Source: Haloterrigena salifodinae (lineage in GTDB: Archaea > Halobacteriota > Halobacteria > Halobacteriales > Natrialbaceae). From it: a DNA stretch of 64,000 bases. The DNA is taken from positions 992,001 through 1,056,000 of the forward strand of contig NZ_RQWN01000002.1 in NCBI RefSeq assembly GCF_003977755.1, in the 5' to 3' direction. Below are positions 1 to 8,756 of this stretch, piece after piece. Under the pieces are notes generated by a model, which worked only from the letters and a program-made list of their open reading frames with translations, was not told the origin of the DNA and did not search any database. The position numbers were made by a program, and so were the translations under genes. Positions within the stretch are counted from its first letter, which is position 1; the number at the start of each line of letters is the position of its first letter.

Positions 1-767
1 CCGCGGACACGCGACGGGTGGCCGCGCGCTTCCGCGAGAGCGCCGATGCCGTCGTCGTCCTCGGCGGCGACGGCACCACCCGCGACGTCGCGCTCGAGGT
101 CGGCGACGTGCCGGTCGTCTCCGTCTCGACGGGGACGAACAACGTCGTGCCGACGCCGGTCGACGGCACCGTCGCCGGAGCGGCCGCGGCCGCGGTCGCG
201 ACCGGCGCCGCGGACGCCGACACCGTAACCGATCGCCACGGTCGGATCGACGTCCGAGCGGACGACGTCAACGGCGAGAAGCGTCTCACCGGACTGGCAG
301 CGGTCGAGATCACGGACCGATCGTTCGTCGGCACACGGGCTGTCATCGACCCGTCCGAACTGGTCGGCGGCGTCGTCTCGCGGGCGCACCCGAGCGACAT
401 CGGCCTCGGGAGCGTCGCCGGCTGTCTCGAGCCGCTGGCGCCCGACGCGCCGGGCGGGGTCGCGCTCCGCCTCGACGACCCCGAGGCGACGCCGCGGTCG
501 GTCTCGGCGATCGTCGCGCCCGGGATGACGGCGACGATCGGAATCGAGGAGCGCGAACGCCTGGACTGGAACGAGCCGGCGACCTTCGACGTGTCTGACG
601 GCGTCGTCGGCGCGGACGGCGAGCGCGAACTCGAGGTTGTGGACGCGACGGTCGAGATGACGCCAACCACCGACGGGCCGCGACTCGTAGACGCTGACGC
701 CGCGCTCGGCGCCGCCGTCGAGGCGGGCGCGCTGGTCCGCGAGGGTCCGCTGCTCGAGGAGCGGTAG
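1..767 (+). CDS. ATP-NAD kinase / AcoX-like protein, 5' end missing
   Basis: The reading frame is open from base 3 with no stop, so the gene begins upstream and only the C-terminal part, about 250 residues, is seen. The visible motif VVLGGDGTTRDVA is the GGDG nucleotide-binding signature of the ATP-NAD kinase/diacylglycerol-kinase fold, followed by VSTGTNN, which fits the AcoX-type branch (family knowledge). AcoX-like genes often sit beside acetoin or 2-oxoacid dehydrogenase genes, and here the gene converges on an E2-like lipoyl protein, which supports that reading. The substrate is not known; true NAD kinase activity is not implied. The two genes end 12 bases apart. The GTG at 18 is probably internal. 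Confidence 0.75.
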   Translation, partial: ADTRRVAARFRESADAVVVLGGDGTTRDVALEVGDVPVVSVSTGTNNVVPTPVDGTVAGAAAAAVATGAADADTVTDRHGRIDVRADDVNGEKRLTGLAAVEITDRSFVGTRAVIDPSELVGGVVSRAHPSDIGLGSVAGCLEPLAPDAPGGVALRLDDPEATPRSVSAIVAPGMTATIGIEERERLDWNEPATFDVSDGVVGADGERELEVVDATVEMTPTTDGPRLVDADAALGAAVEAGALVREGPLLEER

Positions 768-779
768 CGACTTCCGTTT

Positions 780-2255
780 TTACTCACGGCCGCGGTACGA
801 CCCGAGGACGAGTTCCGACGCCCGCTCGGCCCGGTCGAACAGTCGCTCGAGGAACGCGGCTGCCTCGTTGCCGCCGATCGCTCGCGCGTCGTAGGTCAGC
901 GTCGCGACCACGAGCGGCCGGAGGCGCACGTCGTCGCTGTTCGGAACGGCCCGCTGGCTGGTCGGATCGACCTCGAGGGTCGCGACGGACGGCGGATTGA
1001 CGAGTCGCCCGTCCGCCTCGGTCTCGGCGGCGTTGGCGACGGTGAACGTGGCCCGCTCGTCGGAGGTGGCGGCGTCCGCGTCGTCGCCGTCGACCGTCCG
1101 CCGCGCCTCGACGATCTCCGTCAGCGAGCGGTTTCGAGCGTCCGGGACGACCACGGAGACCGGCCCGTCGTCGCTCCCGGCGACGAGCGCGACGTTCTGC
1201 GTCTCTCGGACCTGATGGGTCGATTCCGCGTACGTTCCGTTCAGAACTGGATGGTCGGCGAGCGTCGCCGAGGCGAGAACGACCAGCAGGTCGGTCATCG
1301 TGACCTCGTCTTCGAAGGCGGTCCGCACCGCTTCGGTCGCCTCGAACAGCGCGTTTGCGGCCGCCGGCGCGGCGACGGCCGTCGTCCGATGGTACCGATC
1401 CGTCAGCGGATCTCCGGGTTCGATTCGGCGGACGCCGGCGACGTCGGTCGGTTCCGTCGAAATCTCGACGTCGGCCTCACGCTCGGCTTCGGCGCTGGTG
1501 GTTCCGGGCTCCGGCGCCGACTCGGCCGCCGCCTCCACGTCGGCTTCGGTGATCGATCCCATCGGTCCCGTTCCTCCGACCGTCGTCAGATCGACCTCGA
1601 GTTCCGCCGCCCGTTTCCTCGCACGCGGCGAGGCCTTGATCTCCTCGCCGTCCGTCGCGTCGGCTGCAGTCGGCCCCGCATCCGTCGCTTCGGCGGCCGA
1701 TTCCGCCGCGGCCTCGACGTCCTCTTCGGTGATCGACCCCATTGGGCCCGTCCCCTCGACCGCCGTCAGATCGACCTCGAGTTCCTCCGCGCGTTTTCGC
1801 GCGCGCGGAGACGCTTTGAGGTCCTCGGGCGCCCCGCCCGACCCGCCGCTGGAGGGTTGCGCGGCGGCCGCGTCGCCGCCGTCGGTGGCGTTCGCCTCGG
1901 ACGTCGCGGCCGCGTCTGACGCCGCGCCGGCGTCCGGACCGGCGGCCGCCGCGATCTCGGGCGCCTCCTCCTCGAGGCCGGCCTCGGCGTCGGCCCGCAG
2001 GTCCGAGATGTCGGCATCCGGCGACGCCAGGATGCCAATCGGTGTCCCGGGCGGTACCTCCTCGCCCTCTTCGACGTAGACGTGCCGGAGGGACCCGTCC
2101 TCGCGGGCGTCGACCTCGCCGATGCTCTTCTCCGACTCGACCTCGACGAGGACGTCCCCTTCGTCGACGGTCTCCCCTTCGTCGACGGTCCACTCGAGGA
2201 CGATCCCGCGTTCCATCTCGAGTCCCAGCTTCGGCATCTTGATAACGTATCCCAT
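780..2255 (-). CDS. Lipoyl-domain E2-like protein of a 2-oxoacid dehydrogenase, degenerate acyltransferase site
   Basis: Protein of 491 residues built like a dihydrolipoamide acyltransferase: a lipoyl domain at 1-80 with the lipoylated lysine in ESEKS (Lys43), an Ala/Asp/Gly-rich linker, two nearly identical E3/E1-binding domains at 147-183 and 207-243 (each starts KASPRARKRA), and a C-terminal acyltransferase-like domain at about 280-491. Normal E2 enzymes end with an HRxxDG catalytic motif; here the place is taken by ARAIGG (457-462), so the catalytic His and Asp are both replaced. It may be a structural or lipoyl-carrier subunit rather than a working transferase (inference). The start chosen is MGYVIKMPKL at 2255, where the lipoyl fold begins; an ATG six codons upstream is possible. 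Confidence 0.82.
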   Translation of the reverse strand: MGYVIKMPKLGLEMERGIVLEWTVDEGETVDEGDVLVEVESEKSIGEVDAREDGSLRHVYVEEGEEVPPGTPIGILASPDADISDLRADAEAGLEEEAPEIAAAAGPDAGAASDAAATSEANATDGGDAAAAQPSSGGSGGAPEDLKASPRARKRAEELEVDLTAVEGTGPMGSITEEDVEAAAESAAEATDAGPTAADATDGEEIKASPRARKRAAELEVDLTTVGGTGPMGSITEADVEAAAESAPEPGTTSAEAEREADVEISTEPTDVAGVRRIEPGDPLTDRYHRTTAVAAPAAANALFEATEAVRTAFEDEVTMTDLLVVLASATLADHPVLNGTYAESTHQVRETQNVALVAGSDDGPVSVVVPDARNRSLTEIVEARRTVDGDDADAATSDERATFTVANAAETEADGRLVNPPSVATLEVDPTSQRAVPNSDDVRLRPLVVATLTYDARAIGGNEAAAFLERLFDRAERASELVLGSYRGRE

Positions 2256-2332
2256 GATACCGGTACGCATCACATCCCGTTACTAAAGCGTATCTCCCGT
2301 CCCGCGGTTTCGGGCGGCGAGGGGGTCGGCCG

Positions 2333-3271
2333 TCAGCGGACCGCGCCCCGGACCGCCGCGCCGACCTCGTCGATCGCTTCCCGCGCGCGGTCGAGTTCCG
2401 GATCGTCGAGCATCGGCAGGAATCCGTGGATCATCTCGTCGTACTCGAGGTGCCGAGCGGAAACGCCGGCGTCCGCCAACCGGTCAGCGAACGCGCGGCC
2501 GTCGTCTCGGACCGGGTCGAAGCCGGCGGTCACGACCAGCGACGACGGCATCCCCTCGAGGTCCGCCCGGAGCGGTGACGCGTAGGGGTGGCGCCCGTCC
2601 AGTTCGCCCCGGAGGTAGCCCCGCCAGAACCGCTTCATGTCCTCGCGGGTGAGGAAGTACCCTTGCGCGTTCTCCTCGTAGGAGTCCGTGTCGAACGCGT
2701 AGTTCGTGGGCGGATAGAGAAGCGTCTGGTAGTCGATCACCGGGCCGTCTCGGTCGCGGGCGAGCAGCGCCACGCCCGCAGCGAGCGTGCCGCCTGCGCT
2801 CTCGCCGCAGGTGGCGAGTCCCTCCGTCGTCGCATCGATCGCCGTCCGGTTGTTCGTGACCCACCGCGTCGCCGCGTAACAGTCCTCGAGCGCCGCCGGA
2901 AACCGGTGTTCAGGTGCGAGTCGGTAGTCGACAGCGACTACGACGCAGTCCGTCGCGTTCGTGAGCGCCCGACAGAGTCCGTCGTGGGTCTCGAGGTCGC
3001 CGAGGATCCAGCCCCCGCCGTGGTAGAACACCAGCGGCGGAAACGGCCCGTCGCCCGACGGCGCGTAGATCCGAATCGGAATCTCGCCGGCCGGGCCGGG
3101 CACCGTCCGGTCGGTCACCGAGCCGACGGCGTCGGCCGATTCGTCGGAGACAGTGAGTTCGCGATACGTCTCCCGCGCTTCCTCGAGCGAGAGGCGATAG
3201 AGCGGCGGGAGTCCCCGGTCCGACAGTTCGTGGAGGAACGCTTCCACCTGGGAATCGAGCGATACTGACAT
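2333..3271 (-). CDS. Alpha/beta hydrolase, hormone-sensitive-lipase type esterase
   Basis: Protein of 312 residues with the marks of family IV (HSL) esterases: the oxyanion-hole motif HGGGW at 84-88, nucleophile elbow GESAGG with Ser158, acid residue in DPVRDD (about Asp252) and catalytic His in IHGF (about His282). It should hydrolyse short acyl or aryl esters in the cytoplasm; the natural substrate cannot be told. No signal peptide is visible. It reads in the same direction as the E2-like gene, 77 bases before that gene's start, so the two could share a transcript. The start MSVSLD was preferred to an ATG five codons upstream because the hydrophilic N-terminus typical of the family begins there. 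Confidence 0.85.
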   Translation of the reverse strand: MSVSLDSQVEAFLHELSDRGLPPLYRLSLEEARETYRELTVSDESADAVGSVTDRTVPGPAGEIPIRIYAPSGDGPFPPLVFYHGGGWILGDLETHDGLCRALTNATDCVVVAVDYRLAPEHRFPAALEDCYAATRWVTNNRTAIDATTEGLATCGESAGGTLAAGVALLARDRDGPVIDYQTLLYPPTNYAFDTDSYEENAQGYFLTREDMKRFWRGYLRGELDGRHPYASPLRADLEGMPSSLVVTAGFDPVRDDGRAFADRLADAGVSARHLEYDEMIHGFLPMLDDPELDRAREAIDEVGAAVRGAVR

Positions 3272-3570
3272 GGTATCGCACACCAATCACTCGCGTCCGT
3301 ATAATTCCACCTCCGGTTTCACGCGAACCCTCTGTTACTGGTTTTGACAGCAAGCGCGTTAATATCTCATCTTATGATCGCTAAATTATATTTAAAATTA
3401 TTAATCATGCTCGACTTTGGCTGATTTCCCGTGGGAATCGAGTAGGGCAATGAGATAAAATGGATGGTTGTTCATTCCTCACGATAGATCTATGGCAATG
3501 TATAGCAAAGGCTTTAGGTCACGTAGAGCAAAATCCTGGTACGGTCGGCCCACCGGCCACTGATTTCACT
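3272..3570. promoter_or_regulatory. AT-rich divergent promoter region between the esterase and porA
   Basis: About 300 bases without a convincing gene. The stretch 3355-3410 is strikingly AT-rich for this genome (ttaatatctc, aaattatatttaaaattatt), and a TATA-like aaggctttagg lies near 3507, about 60 bases before the porA ATG. Both flanking genes read away from it. An in-frame ATG at 3460 would lengthen PorA by 37 residues that do not resemble the family, so it was not used. Confidence 0.5.
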
Positions 3571-5472
3571 ATGAGCGACGAACTTATCTGGCGAATCGCG
3601 GGCGGTTCCGGCGACGGAATCGACTCGACGAGCCAGAACTTTGCCAAGGCGCTAATGCGCTCGGGGCTCGACGTATTCACGCATCGTCACTATCCGTCGC
3701 GAATCCGCGGCGGCCACACCTACGTCGAGATCCGAGCCGCGGATCGGGAGGTACAGTCACGGGGAGACGGGTACAACTTCCTGCTGTCACTGGGCGACTC
3801 GTTCGCTCGAAACCCGCAGGAGGAGGCTTACTACGGCAACGAGGAGATCAAGCCCCTCTCGGAGAACTTAGACGAACTCCGCGAAGGCGGAATCATCGTC
3901 TACGACGAGGGGCTGATCAGCGAGGAGGACGTCGAGGCCGTCAACCTCCACGAGCGCGCAGAGGAGAACGACTGGCACGTCTTCCCAGTTGATCTGCGAG
4001 GGCTCGCCAAGGAGCACGGCCGCGAGGTCATGCGCAACACCGCCGGCGTGGGTGTGACGGCGGCGCTGCTGGACATGGACCTCGAGCACATCGAGGACCT
4101 GATGTCCGATGCTATGGGCGGCGATATCCTCGAGGCGAACCTCGAGATCCTCCACGAGGCCTACGAGATGACGAAGGAGGACCACGACTTCGAACACGAC
4201 CTGCGCGTGCCCGAGGGCTCCCACGAGACCGAGCAGGCGCTGCTGTCGGGTTCGAACGCGATCGCCTACGGTGCCATCGACGCCGGCTGCCGGTTCATCG
4301 CCGGCTACCCGATGACGCCGTGGACGGACGTGTTCACCATCCTCAGCCAGAACTTCCCCGACATGGGCGGAGTCTCTGAACAGGTCGAGGACGAGATCGC
4401 CGCGGCCGCGCTCGCGGTCGGCGCGAGCCACGCCGGCGTCAAGGCCATGTCCGGGTCGTCCGGGGGTGGCTTCGCGCTGATGAGCGAACCGCTCGGCCTC
4501 GCGGAGATGACCGAGACGCCGCTAGTCCTGATCGAGGCGATGCGCGCGGGTCCCTCGACGGGGATGCCGACGAAGCCCGAACAGGCCGACCTGGAGCACG
4601 TCCTCTACACGAGCCAGGGCGACTCCCAGCGCGTCGTCTTCGCGCCCGGGAACATCGAGGAGGCCTACGAGCAGACGCGACTGGCCTTCGAGATCGCCTG
4701 GGACTACCAGATCCCGGCGATCATCATCTACGACCAGAAGCTCTCCGGCGAGAACACCAACGTCGACGTCGAGTTCTTCGACCGCGATCCCCAGCCGGAT
4801 CTCGGTTCGACGCTGACCGAGGAAGAGCTCCGGGAGGCCGCTCACGACAACTCCGGGAAGTTCAAGCGGTTCAACCACGAGGACGCCGAGAACGGCGTCG
4901 CGCAGCGCTCGATCCCCGGCCAGAAGGGCGGGCGCTACCTCGCGACGGGTAACGAGCACAGCCCCGTCGGGCACATCAGCGAGGACCCCGACAACCGCGT
5001 CGCCCAGATGGAGCGTCGCCTCGAGAAACTCGAGTCGATCCGCGCGGAGCTCGACGAAGAGCGGGACTCGACCCAGACCTACTACGGTCCGGACGACGCC
5101 GACTACGGCATCATCACCTGGGGCTCCTCCCAGGGTGCCGTCTCGGAGGCCATCGAGCGCCTGAATGCGCAAGGTCACTCGGTAAAAGGGATCAGCGTCT
5201 CCGACATGATGCCCTTCGCCGAGAAGGAAGTGACGGAGTTCCTCGAGAGCGTCGACGAAGCGATGGTCGTCGAGATGAACGCCACCGCGCAGTTCCGCGG
5301 CCTGATCCAGAAGGAACTGGGCCGGTTCGGCGACAAGATGACCAGCCTGCTGAAGTTCAACGGCAATCCCTTCGAGCCCGCCGAGATCGTCGAGGGCTAC
5401 GAGGTTAACCTCGCCGACGAGGACCGTCAGCCAACCGCACAGGTACGAATCGAACCCGCTGCAGGTGACTAA
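3571..5472 (+). CDS. porA: 2-oxoacid (pyruvate):ferredoxin oxidoreductase, fused gamma-alpha subunit
   Basis: Protein of 633 residues. The N-terminal third (WRIAGGSGDGIDSTSQNFAK onward, with RIRGGHTYVEIR) is the gamma domain; from about 220 the alpha (pyrimidine-binding) domain follows, with AGYPMTPWTD and SGSSGGGFALMSE. Halobacterial enzymes of this type have two subunits (alpha fused to gamma, plus beta) and oxidatively decarboxylate pyruvate or 2-oxoglutarate to acyl-CoA, reducing a plant-type ferredoxin. The sizes of 633 and 311 residues fit the pyruvate enzyme better than the smaller 2-oxoglutarate one; this assignment rests on memory of subunit lengths. It is co-transcribed with the beta subunit, whose ATG comes 3 bases after this stop. 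Confidence 0.85.
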   Translation: MSDELIWRIAGGSGDGIDSTSQNFAKALMRSGLDVFTHRHYPSRIRGGHTYVEIRAADREVQSRGDGYNFLLSLGDSFARNPQEEAYYGNEEIKPLSENLDELREGGIIVYDEGLISEEDVEAVNLHERAEENDWHVFPVDLRGLAKEHGREVMRNTAGVGVTAALLDMDLEHIEDLMSDAMGGDILEANLEILHEAYEMTKEDHDFEHDLRVPEGSHETEQALLSGSNAIAYGAIDAGCRFIAGYPMTPWTDVFTILSQNFPDMGGVSEQVEDEIAAAALAVGASHAGVKAMSGSSGGGFALMSEPLGLAEMTETPLVLIEAMRAGPSTGMPTKPEQADLEHVLYTSQGDSQRVVFAPGNIEEAYEQTRLAFEIAWDYQIPAIIIYDQKLSGENTNVDVEFFDRDPQPDLGSTLTEEELREAAHDNSGKFKRFNHEDAENGVAQRSIPGQKGGRYLATGNEHSPVGHISEDPDNRVAQMERRLEKLESIRAELDEERDSTQTYYGPDDADYGIITWGSSQGAVSEAIERLNAQGHSVKGISVSDMMPFAEKEVTEFLESVDEAMVVEMNATAQFRGLIQKELGRFGDKMTSLLKFNGNPFEPAEIVEGYEVNLADEDRQPTAQVRIEPAAGD

Positions 5473-5475
5473 CCA

Positions 5476-6411
5476 ATGAGTGCATTCAACGCGATCGGTG
5501 AGGAACGCGAGATCGACCGGGACGAGTACACCCCCGGTGTCGAACCGCAGCCGACCTGGTGTCCGGGCTGTGGCGACTTCGGCGTCCTGAAGTCGCTGAA
5601 ACAGGCGCTTCCCGAGGCCGGGAAGACCCCCGAAGAGGTGCTGACTGTCACCGGGATCGGCTGTTCCGGCAAGCTGAACAGCTACCTGGACACGTACGGC
5701 TTCCACACGATCCACGGCCGCTCGCTGCCCGTCGCCCGGGCCGCGAAGCTCGCCAACCCCGAACTCGAGGTCATCGCCGCCGGCGGTGACGGCGACGGTT
5801 ACGGGATCGGCGGCAACCACTTCATCCACACGGCCCGCGAGAACCACGACATCACGTACATCGTGTTCAACAACGAGATCTTCGGGCTGACGAAGGGCCA
5901 GACCTCGCCTACCAGTCCGAAGGGCCACAAGTCCAAGACCCAGCCCTCGGGGAGCGCGAAGACGCCGCTGCGACCGCTGTCGACGTCGCTGAACGCCGGC
6001 GCGAGCTACATCGCTCGCACCGCCGCGGTCAACCCGAACCAGGCCAAGGAGATCATCAAGGAAGCAATCGAACATGATGGCTTCGCGCACGTCGACTTCC
6101 TGACCCAGTGTCCGACCTGGAACAAGGACGCCCGCCAGTACGTCCCCTACGTCGACGTCCAGGAGTCCGACGACTACGACTTCGACGTCAACGACCGCGC
6201 GGAAGCCGCCGAGATGATGCGCGAGACCGAGGACGTCCTCAACGAGGGCACCGTCCTGACGGGACGGTACTACGTCGAGGACGACCGACCCTCCTACTCT
6301 CAGGAGAAACACGCCGTCGGCGAGATGCCCGACCAGCCGCTGGCCGAGCGCTACTTCGACGACGACGCCGAGTGGGAGCGCAGCTACGACCTGCTCGAGC
6401 GCCACACGTAA
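5476..6411 (+). CDS. porB: 2-oxoacid (pyruvate):ferredoxin oxidoreductase, beta subunit
   Basis: Protein of 311 residues carrying thiamine diphosphate and the Fe-S cluster ligands. CPGCGD (Cys29, Cys32) and IGCSGK (Cys63) are the N-terminal cysteine ligands; GGDGDGYGIGGNH (103-115) followed by NNEIFGLTKGQ (132-142) is the thiamine diphosphate/Mg motif. It completes the two-subunit enzyme with PorA, directly upstream, and the tiny gap suggests translational coupling. Pyruvate versus 2-oxoglutarate specificity is not proven by sequence alone. A T-run at 6456-6461 may end the transcript. Confidence 0.87.
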   Translation: MSAFNAIGEEREIDRDEYTPGVEPQPTWCPGCGDFGVLKSLKQALPEAGKTPEEVLTVTGIGCSGKLNSYLDTYGFHTIHGRSLPVARAAKLANPELEVIAAGGDGDGYGIGGNHFIHTARENHDITYIVFNNEIFGLTKGQTSPTSPKGHKSKTQPSGSAKTPLRPLSTSLNAGASYIARTAAVNPNQAKEIIKEAIEHDGFAHVDFLTQCPTWNKDARQYVPYVDVQESDDYDFDVNDRAEAAEMMRETEDVLNEGTVLTGRYYVEDDRPSYSQEKHAVGEMPDQPLAERYFDDDAEWERSYDLLERHT

Positions 6412-6455
6412 CGACGTTCCCGCGATCAGGGACGCCGTTCGTACCGATTTCGCCG

Positions 6456-6461
6456 TTTTTT
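6456..6461 (+). terminator. T-run downstream of porAB
   Basis: Six consecutive T residues 45 bases after the porB stop, inside the short convergent gap before the next gene. Archaeal RNA polymerase often terminates at T-runs; no strong hairpin precedes it. Confidence 0.4.
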
Positions 6462-6492
6462 CGCGGTTCGCTTCGACCGTCGCGAGCGTCCG

Positions 6493-7656
6493 CTATTCGC
6501 AGTCGTCGTCGATCGACTCGGCGACCGACAGCGCCGTCTCGCGCTCGACCGACGCGGTCGCGAAGACGACGTACGTCCGCTCGCCGCAGGGCCACTCGAC
6601 GGTCGTCCCGAGATCGCTCTCGGCGACGGTCCCGGACGCGCCGTTGACGGTGACCGCCTCGCCGGCGACGTCGAACGGTCGGGGGCCGTTGCAGGCGCCG
6701 ACCCGGATTGACTCGCCGACGCTCTCGTCGCCGGCGTACCTGACCGAGACCTCCCGCAGGTCGTCCGCGTACGGGTAGTCGGCGACGGCGGCCGTCGCGC
6801 GAGCGAAGCGCTCCGGCAGGCAAGTCGGTTCCGTCATCGTAACGCCTGCGTCGGCTTCCGCGTCCGCGAGCGCGTCGTACTGGTCGAGGTAGGGGAAGAC
6901 GTGTTCCTCGACGAGGGCGTCGTCCGGCGGATCGAACGCGAACGGGTCGTCCGAGACCGGCTCGTTCAGTTCGAGCGACGTGTAGATCGCGTCGAAATCG
7001 ACCGCGTCCGTTTCGACCACCTGTTTGACCGGGAACAGCGTCTCTCGGTCGAACCAGACGTCGATCCGCTCGACGGTCTCCTGTAGCTCCGTCGTCTCGC
7101 GCTCTTCCGTCTCGAGCGGGATCACGAACTCCGTGTTGCCGGCGAGGACGCTGATCGAACGCTCGACGGCCTTGTCCGGCGGCGGATCGAACCGGACCTG
7201 GTAGACGTCTCTGCCGTCGAGCGTCGTCTCCTCGCGCACCTTCGCCTCGAGTTGGTCGAAGTACGTCGTCGTCTCGCCGTAGATGTACTCGATGTGACTC
7301 TCGCCGCTCATCTCGGAGTCCAGCACCGCGATGCGGTTTCGCTCGAGGTCGTGAAACCAGGCCCGCTCCCCGTCGTCGACGTTCCGAAAGGTGGCGTCGT
7401 CGGTGGTCCCTTCGACGTACGTCTCGCCGCTGGCGCGGGCCGTGACCTCGTCTACGGTGACGGTCGTCGTCCCGTCGCGGTCGAACGTCGCCTCGACGGT
7501 GCCGGTCATCGTCTCCGGCCGATCGAGGTCGCCCAGTTGGCGTTCGAGTTCCGCGGCCGTCGTCGCGTCGGCGCCGCGAAGGCGGAGACAGCCCGCCGTC
7601 GCGACCGGTATCGCACCGACCCCGAGCGCGACGAACTCCCGGCGTGTCTGTCGCAT
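6493..7656 (-). CDS. Exported lipoprotein with LolA-like repeat domain
   Basis: Protein of 387 residues. The N-terminus MRQTRREFVALG...ATAGC combines a twin-arginine motif with a lipobox, so it is probably exported by Tat and lipid-anchored at Cys23, as many haloarchaeal lipoproteins are. The body shows a domain like the outer-membrane-lipoprotein-carrier/RseB fold (MTGTVEATFDRDG... VWFDRETLFPVKQVVE, about 50-260), followed by a C-terminal domain of about 100 residues with TCLPERFA and WPCGERTYVV. The function is unknown. It converges on porB and lies upstream of no obvious partner. Confidence 0.7.
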   Translation of the reverse strand: MRQTRREFVALGVGAIPVATAGCLRLRGADATTAAELERQLGDLDRPETMTGTVEATFDRDGTTTVTVDEVTARASGETYVEGTTDDATFRNVDDGERAWFHDLERNRIAVLDSEMSGESHIEYIYGETTTYFDQLEAKVREETTLDGRDVYQVRFDPPPDKAVERSISVLAGNTEFVIPLETEERETTELQETVERIDVWFDRETLFPVKQVVETDAVDFDAIYTSLELNEPVSDDPFAFDPPDDALVEEHVFPYLDQYDALADAEADAGVTMTEPTCLPERFARATAAVADYPYADDLREVSVRYAGDESVGESIRVGACNGPRPFDVAGEAVTVNGASGTVAESDLGTTVEWPCGERTYVVFATASVERETALSVAESIDDDCE

Positions 7657-7734
7657 ATATCATGCCCGCCGCCGATCTGTTAAATCAATTGTTGTTCGGC
7701 CGATACACCGGCGAGGCTAACTCAGGCGGCGGAC

Positions 7735-8055
7735 TCAGTCTCGACTCTGCGCACCGAACCCGCGGGCGAACAGTTTCGAGAGGTAGCTCAGGCCGAGCAA
7801 CGCGACGAGGAGGCCGCCGAGCGCGTACGGATGGAAGCCGTAGAGAAGTTCCCGAATCGAGTAGGCGACGACCAGCAGGCCCATGAGTAGGGCCGTAGCG
7901 CCGACCCACCGGGAGGCGTAGGCGGGATCGACCGACTCGTCGTAGTCAGAGTGGAGGTCGGCCCGTCCGCGGGCAGCGATCAGATAACCGAGAAACAGGA
8001 TTGCGAGACCACAGAGCAGCCAGACCGCGCCGCTGACGTGATTGGCGTCGACCAT
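7735..8055 (-). CDS. Small membrane protein of unknown function
   Basis: Protein of 106 residues from MVDANHVSGAVW, with about three hydrophobic segments (AVWLLCGLAILFLGYLIAA; WVGATALLMGLLVVAYSI; ALGGLLVALLGLSYL) and a short Arg-rich tail. The longer frame upstream (to 8196) is rich in Arg and looks like non-coding translation, so the ATG at 8055 was taken. It is divergent to the Lrp regulator gene. No family was recognised. Confidence 0.6.
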   Translation of the reverse strand: MVDANHVSGAVWLLCGLAILFLGYLIAARGRADLHSDYDESVDPAYASRWVGATALLMGLLVVAYSIRELLYGFHPYALGGLLVALLGLSYLSKLFARGFGAQSRD

Positions 8056-8174
8056 GACGGGATACCGACACTCCGGCCACCGTGAGAATAAGTCCGGCGG
8101 TCCGGCCGTCGGACGCCCGAAACGTCCGTCTCGAGGGCGTTTTCCCCTGCGTACCGGTCGTTTTCGTATACAAA

Positions 8175-8184
8175 AGATATTTTT
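8175..8184 (+). promoter_or_regulatory. TATA-like box of the Lrp-family gene
   Basis: The sequence agatattttt lies 24-33 bases before the ATG at 8208, the spacing expected for a leaderless haloarchaeal transcript. Confidence 0.5.
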
Positions 8185-8207
8185 CCGTCGGAGCAAAAGA
8201 GACTATC

Positions 8208-8636
8208 ATGAGTACACAGGCTACGGAAGATCGCATCCTCGAGGTGTTAGAGGAGGATGCACAGGCATCCTACGCCGAGATCGCCGAGCGGGCGGATGTC
8301 TCGAAACCGACCGTTCGAAAGTACATCAACCAGCTTGAGGAGGACGGCGTCATCGTCGGCTACTCGGCCGACATCGACCCGAAAAAGCTCTCGAGCAAGA
8401 CGATCGCGATGGTGGGGTTCGACGTCTCGAGCGAACGCTACGTCGAGGCGACGAAGGCGCTGAAGGACTTAGACGAGGTCGAGGCGCTGTACAGCTCCAG
8501 CGGCGATCACATGCTGATGGCCGAGGTCCGGGCCGCAGATGGCGACGCGCTGGGCGAGATCATCTCCGACCAGCTACTCGAGATCGACGGCGTCACCGCG
8601 GCACATCCCTCTTTCCTCCAGGAACGACTGAAGTAG
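8208..8636 (+). CDS. Lrp/AsnC-family transcriptional regulator
   Basis: Protein of 142 residues: an N-terminal helix-turn-helix (ILEVLEEDAQASYAEIAERA, then VSKPTVRKYINQLEEDGVI) and a C-terminal RAM (ligand-binding) domain with KTIAMVGFDVSSERY and the YSSSGDHMLMAEV strand. Such proteins form octamers and sense amino acids or other metabolites. The target genes cannot be told; the divergent membrane protein gene is the nearest candidate. The ATG at 8208 was chosen over an upstream ATG at 8082 because the family fold begins at once and a TATA-like box sits at the right distance. Confidence 0.85.
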   Translation: MSTQATEDRILEVLEEDAQASYAEIAERADVSKPTVRKYINQLEEDGVIVGYSADIDPKKLSSKTIAMVGFDVSSERYVEATKALKDLDEVEALYSSSGDHMLMAEVRAADGDALGEIISDQLLEIDGVTAAHPSFLQERLK

Positions 8637-8756
8637 TCCGTCCGAACGGCGTCCCCCTCCGACGCCCGAGCGGACGATGTGGGTGGGGTACGTTCGGTCC
8701 GTCCGGCCGGTCGTTTGGCCGTCCCGTTTTCCCGTCGGCCGGCGTAGTCGGGAGCG

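Noticed and set aside
1215-2079. Long plus-strand frames opposite the E2-like gene
   Set aside because: They are Arg/Ser-rich shadows of a high-GC gene; the minus-strand frame has clear lipoyl and E3-binding domains.
4522-6405. 627-residue minus-strand frame opposite porA and porB
   Set aside because: It is the antisense of two well-identified genes, with Val/Leu/Asp-rich shadow composition and no domain.
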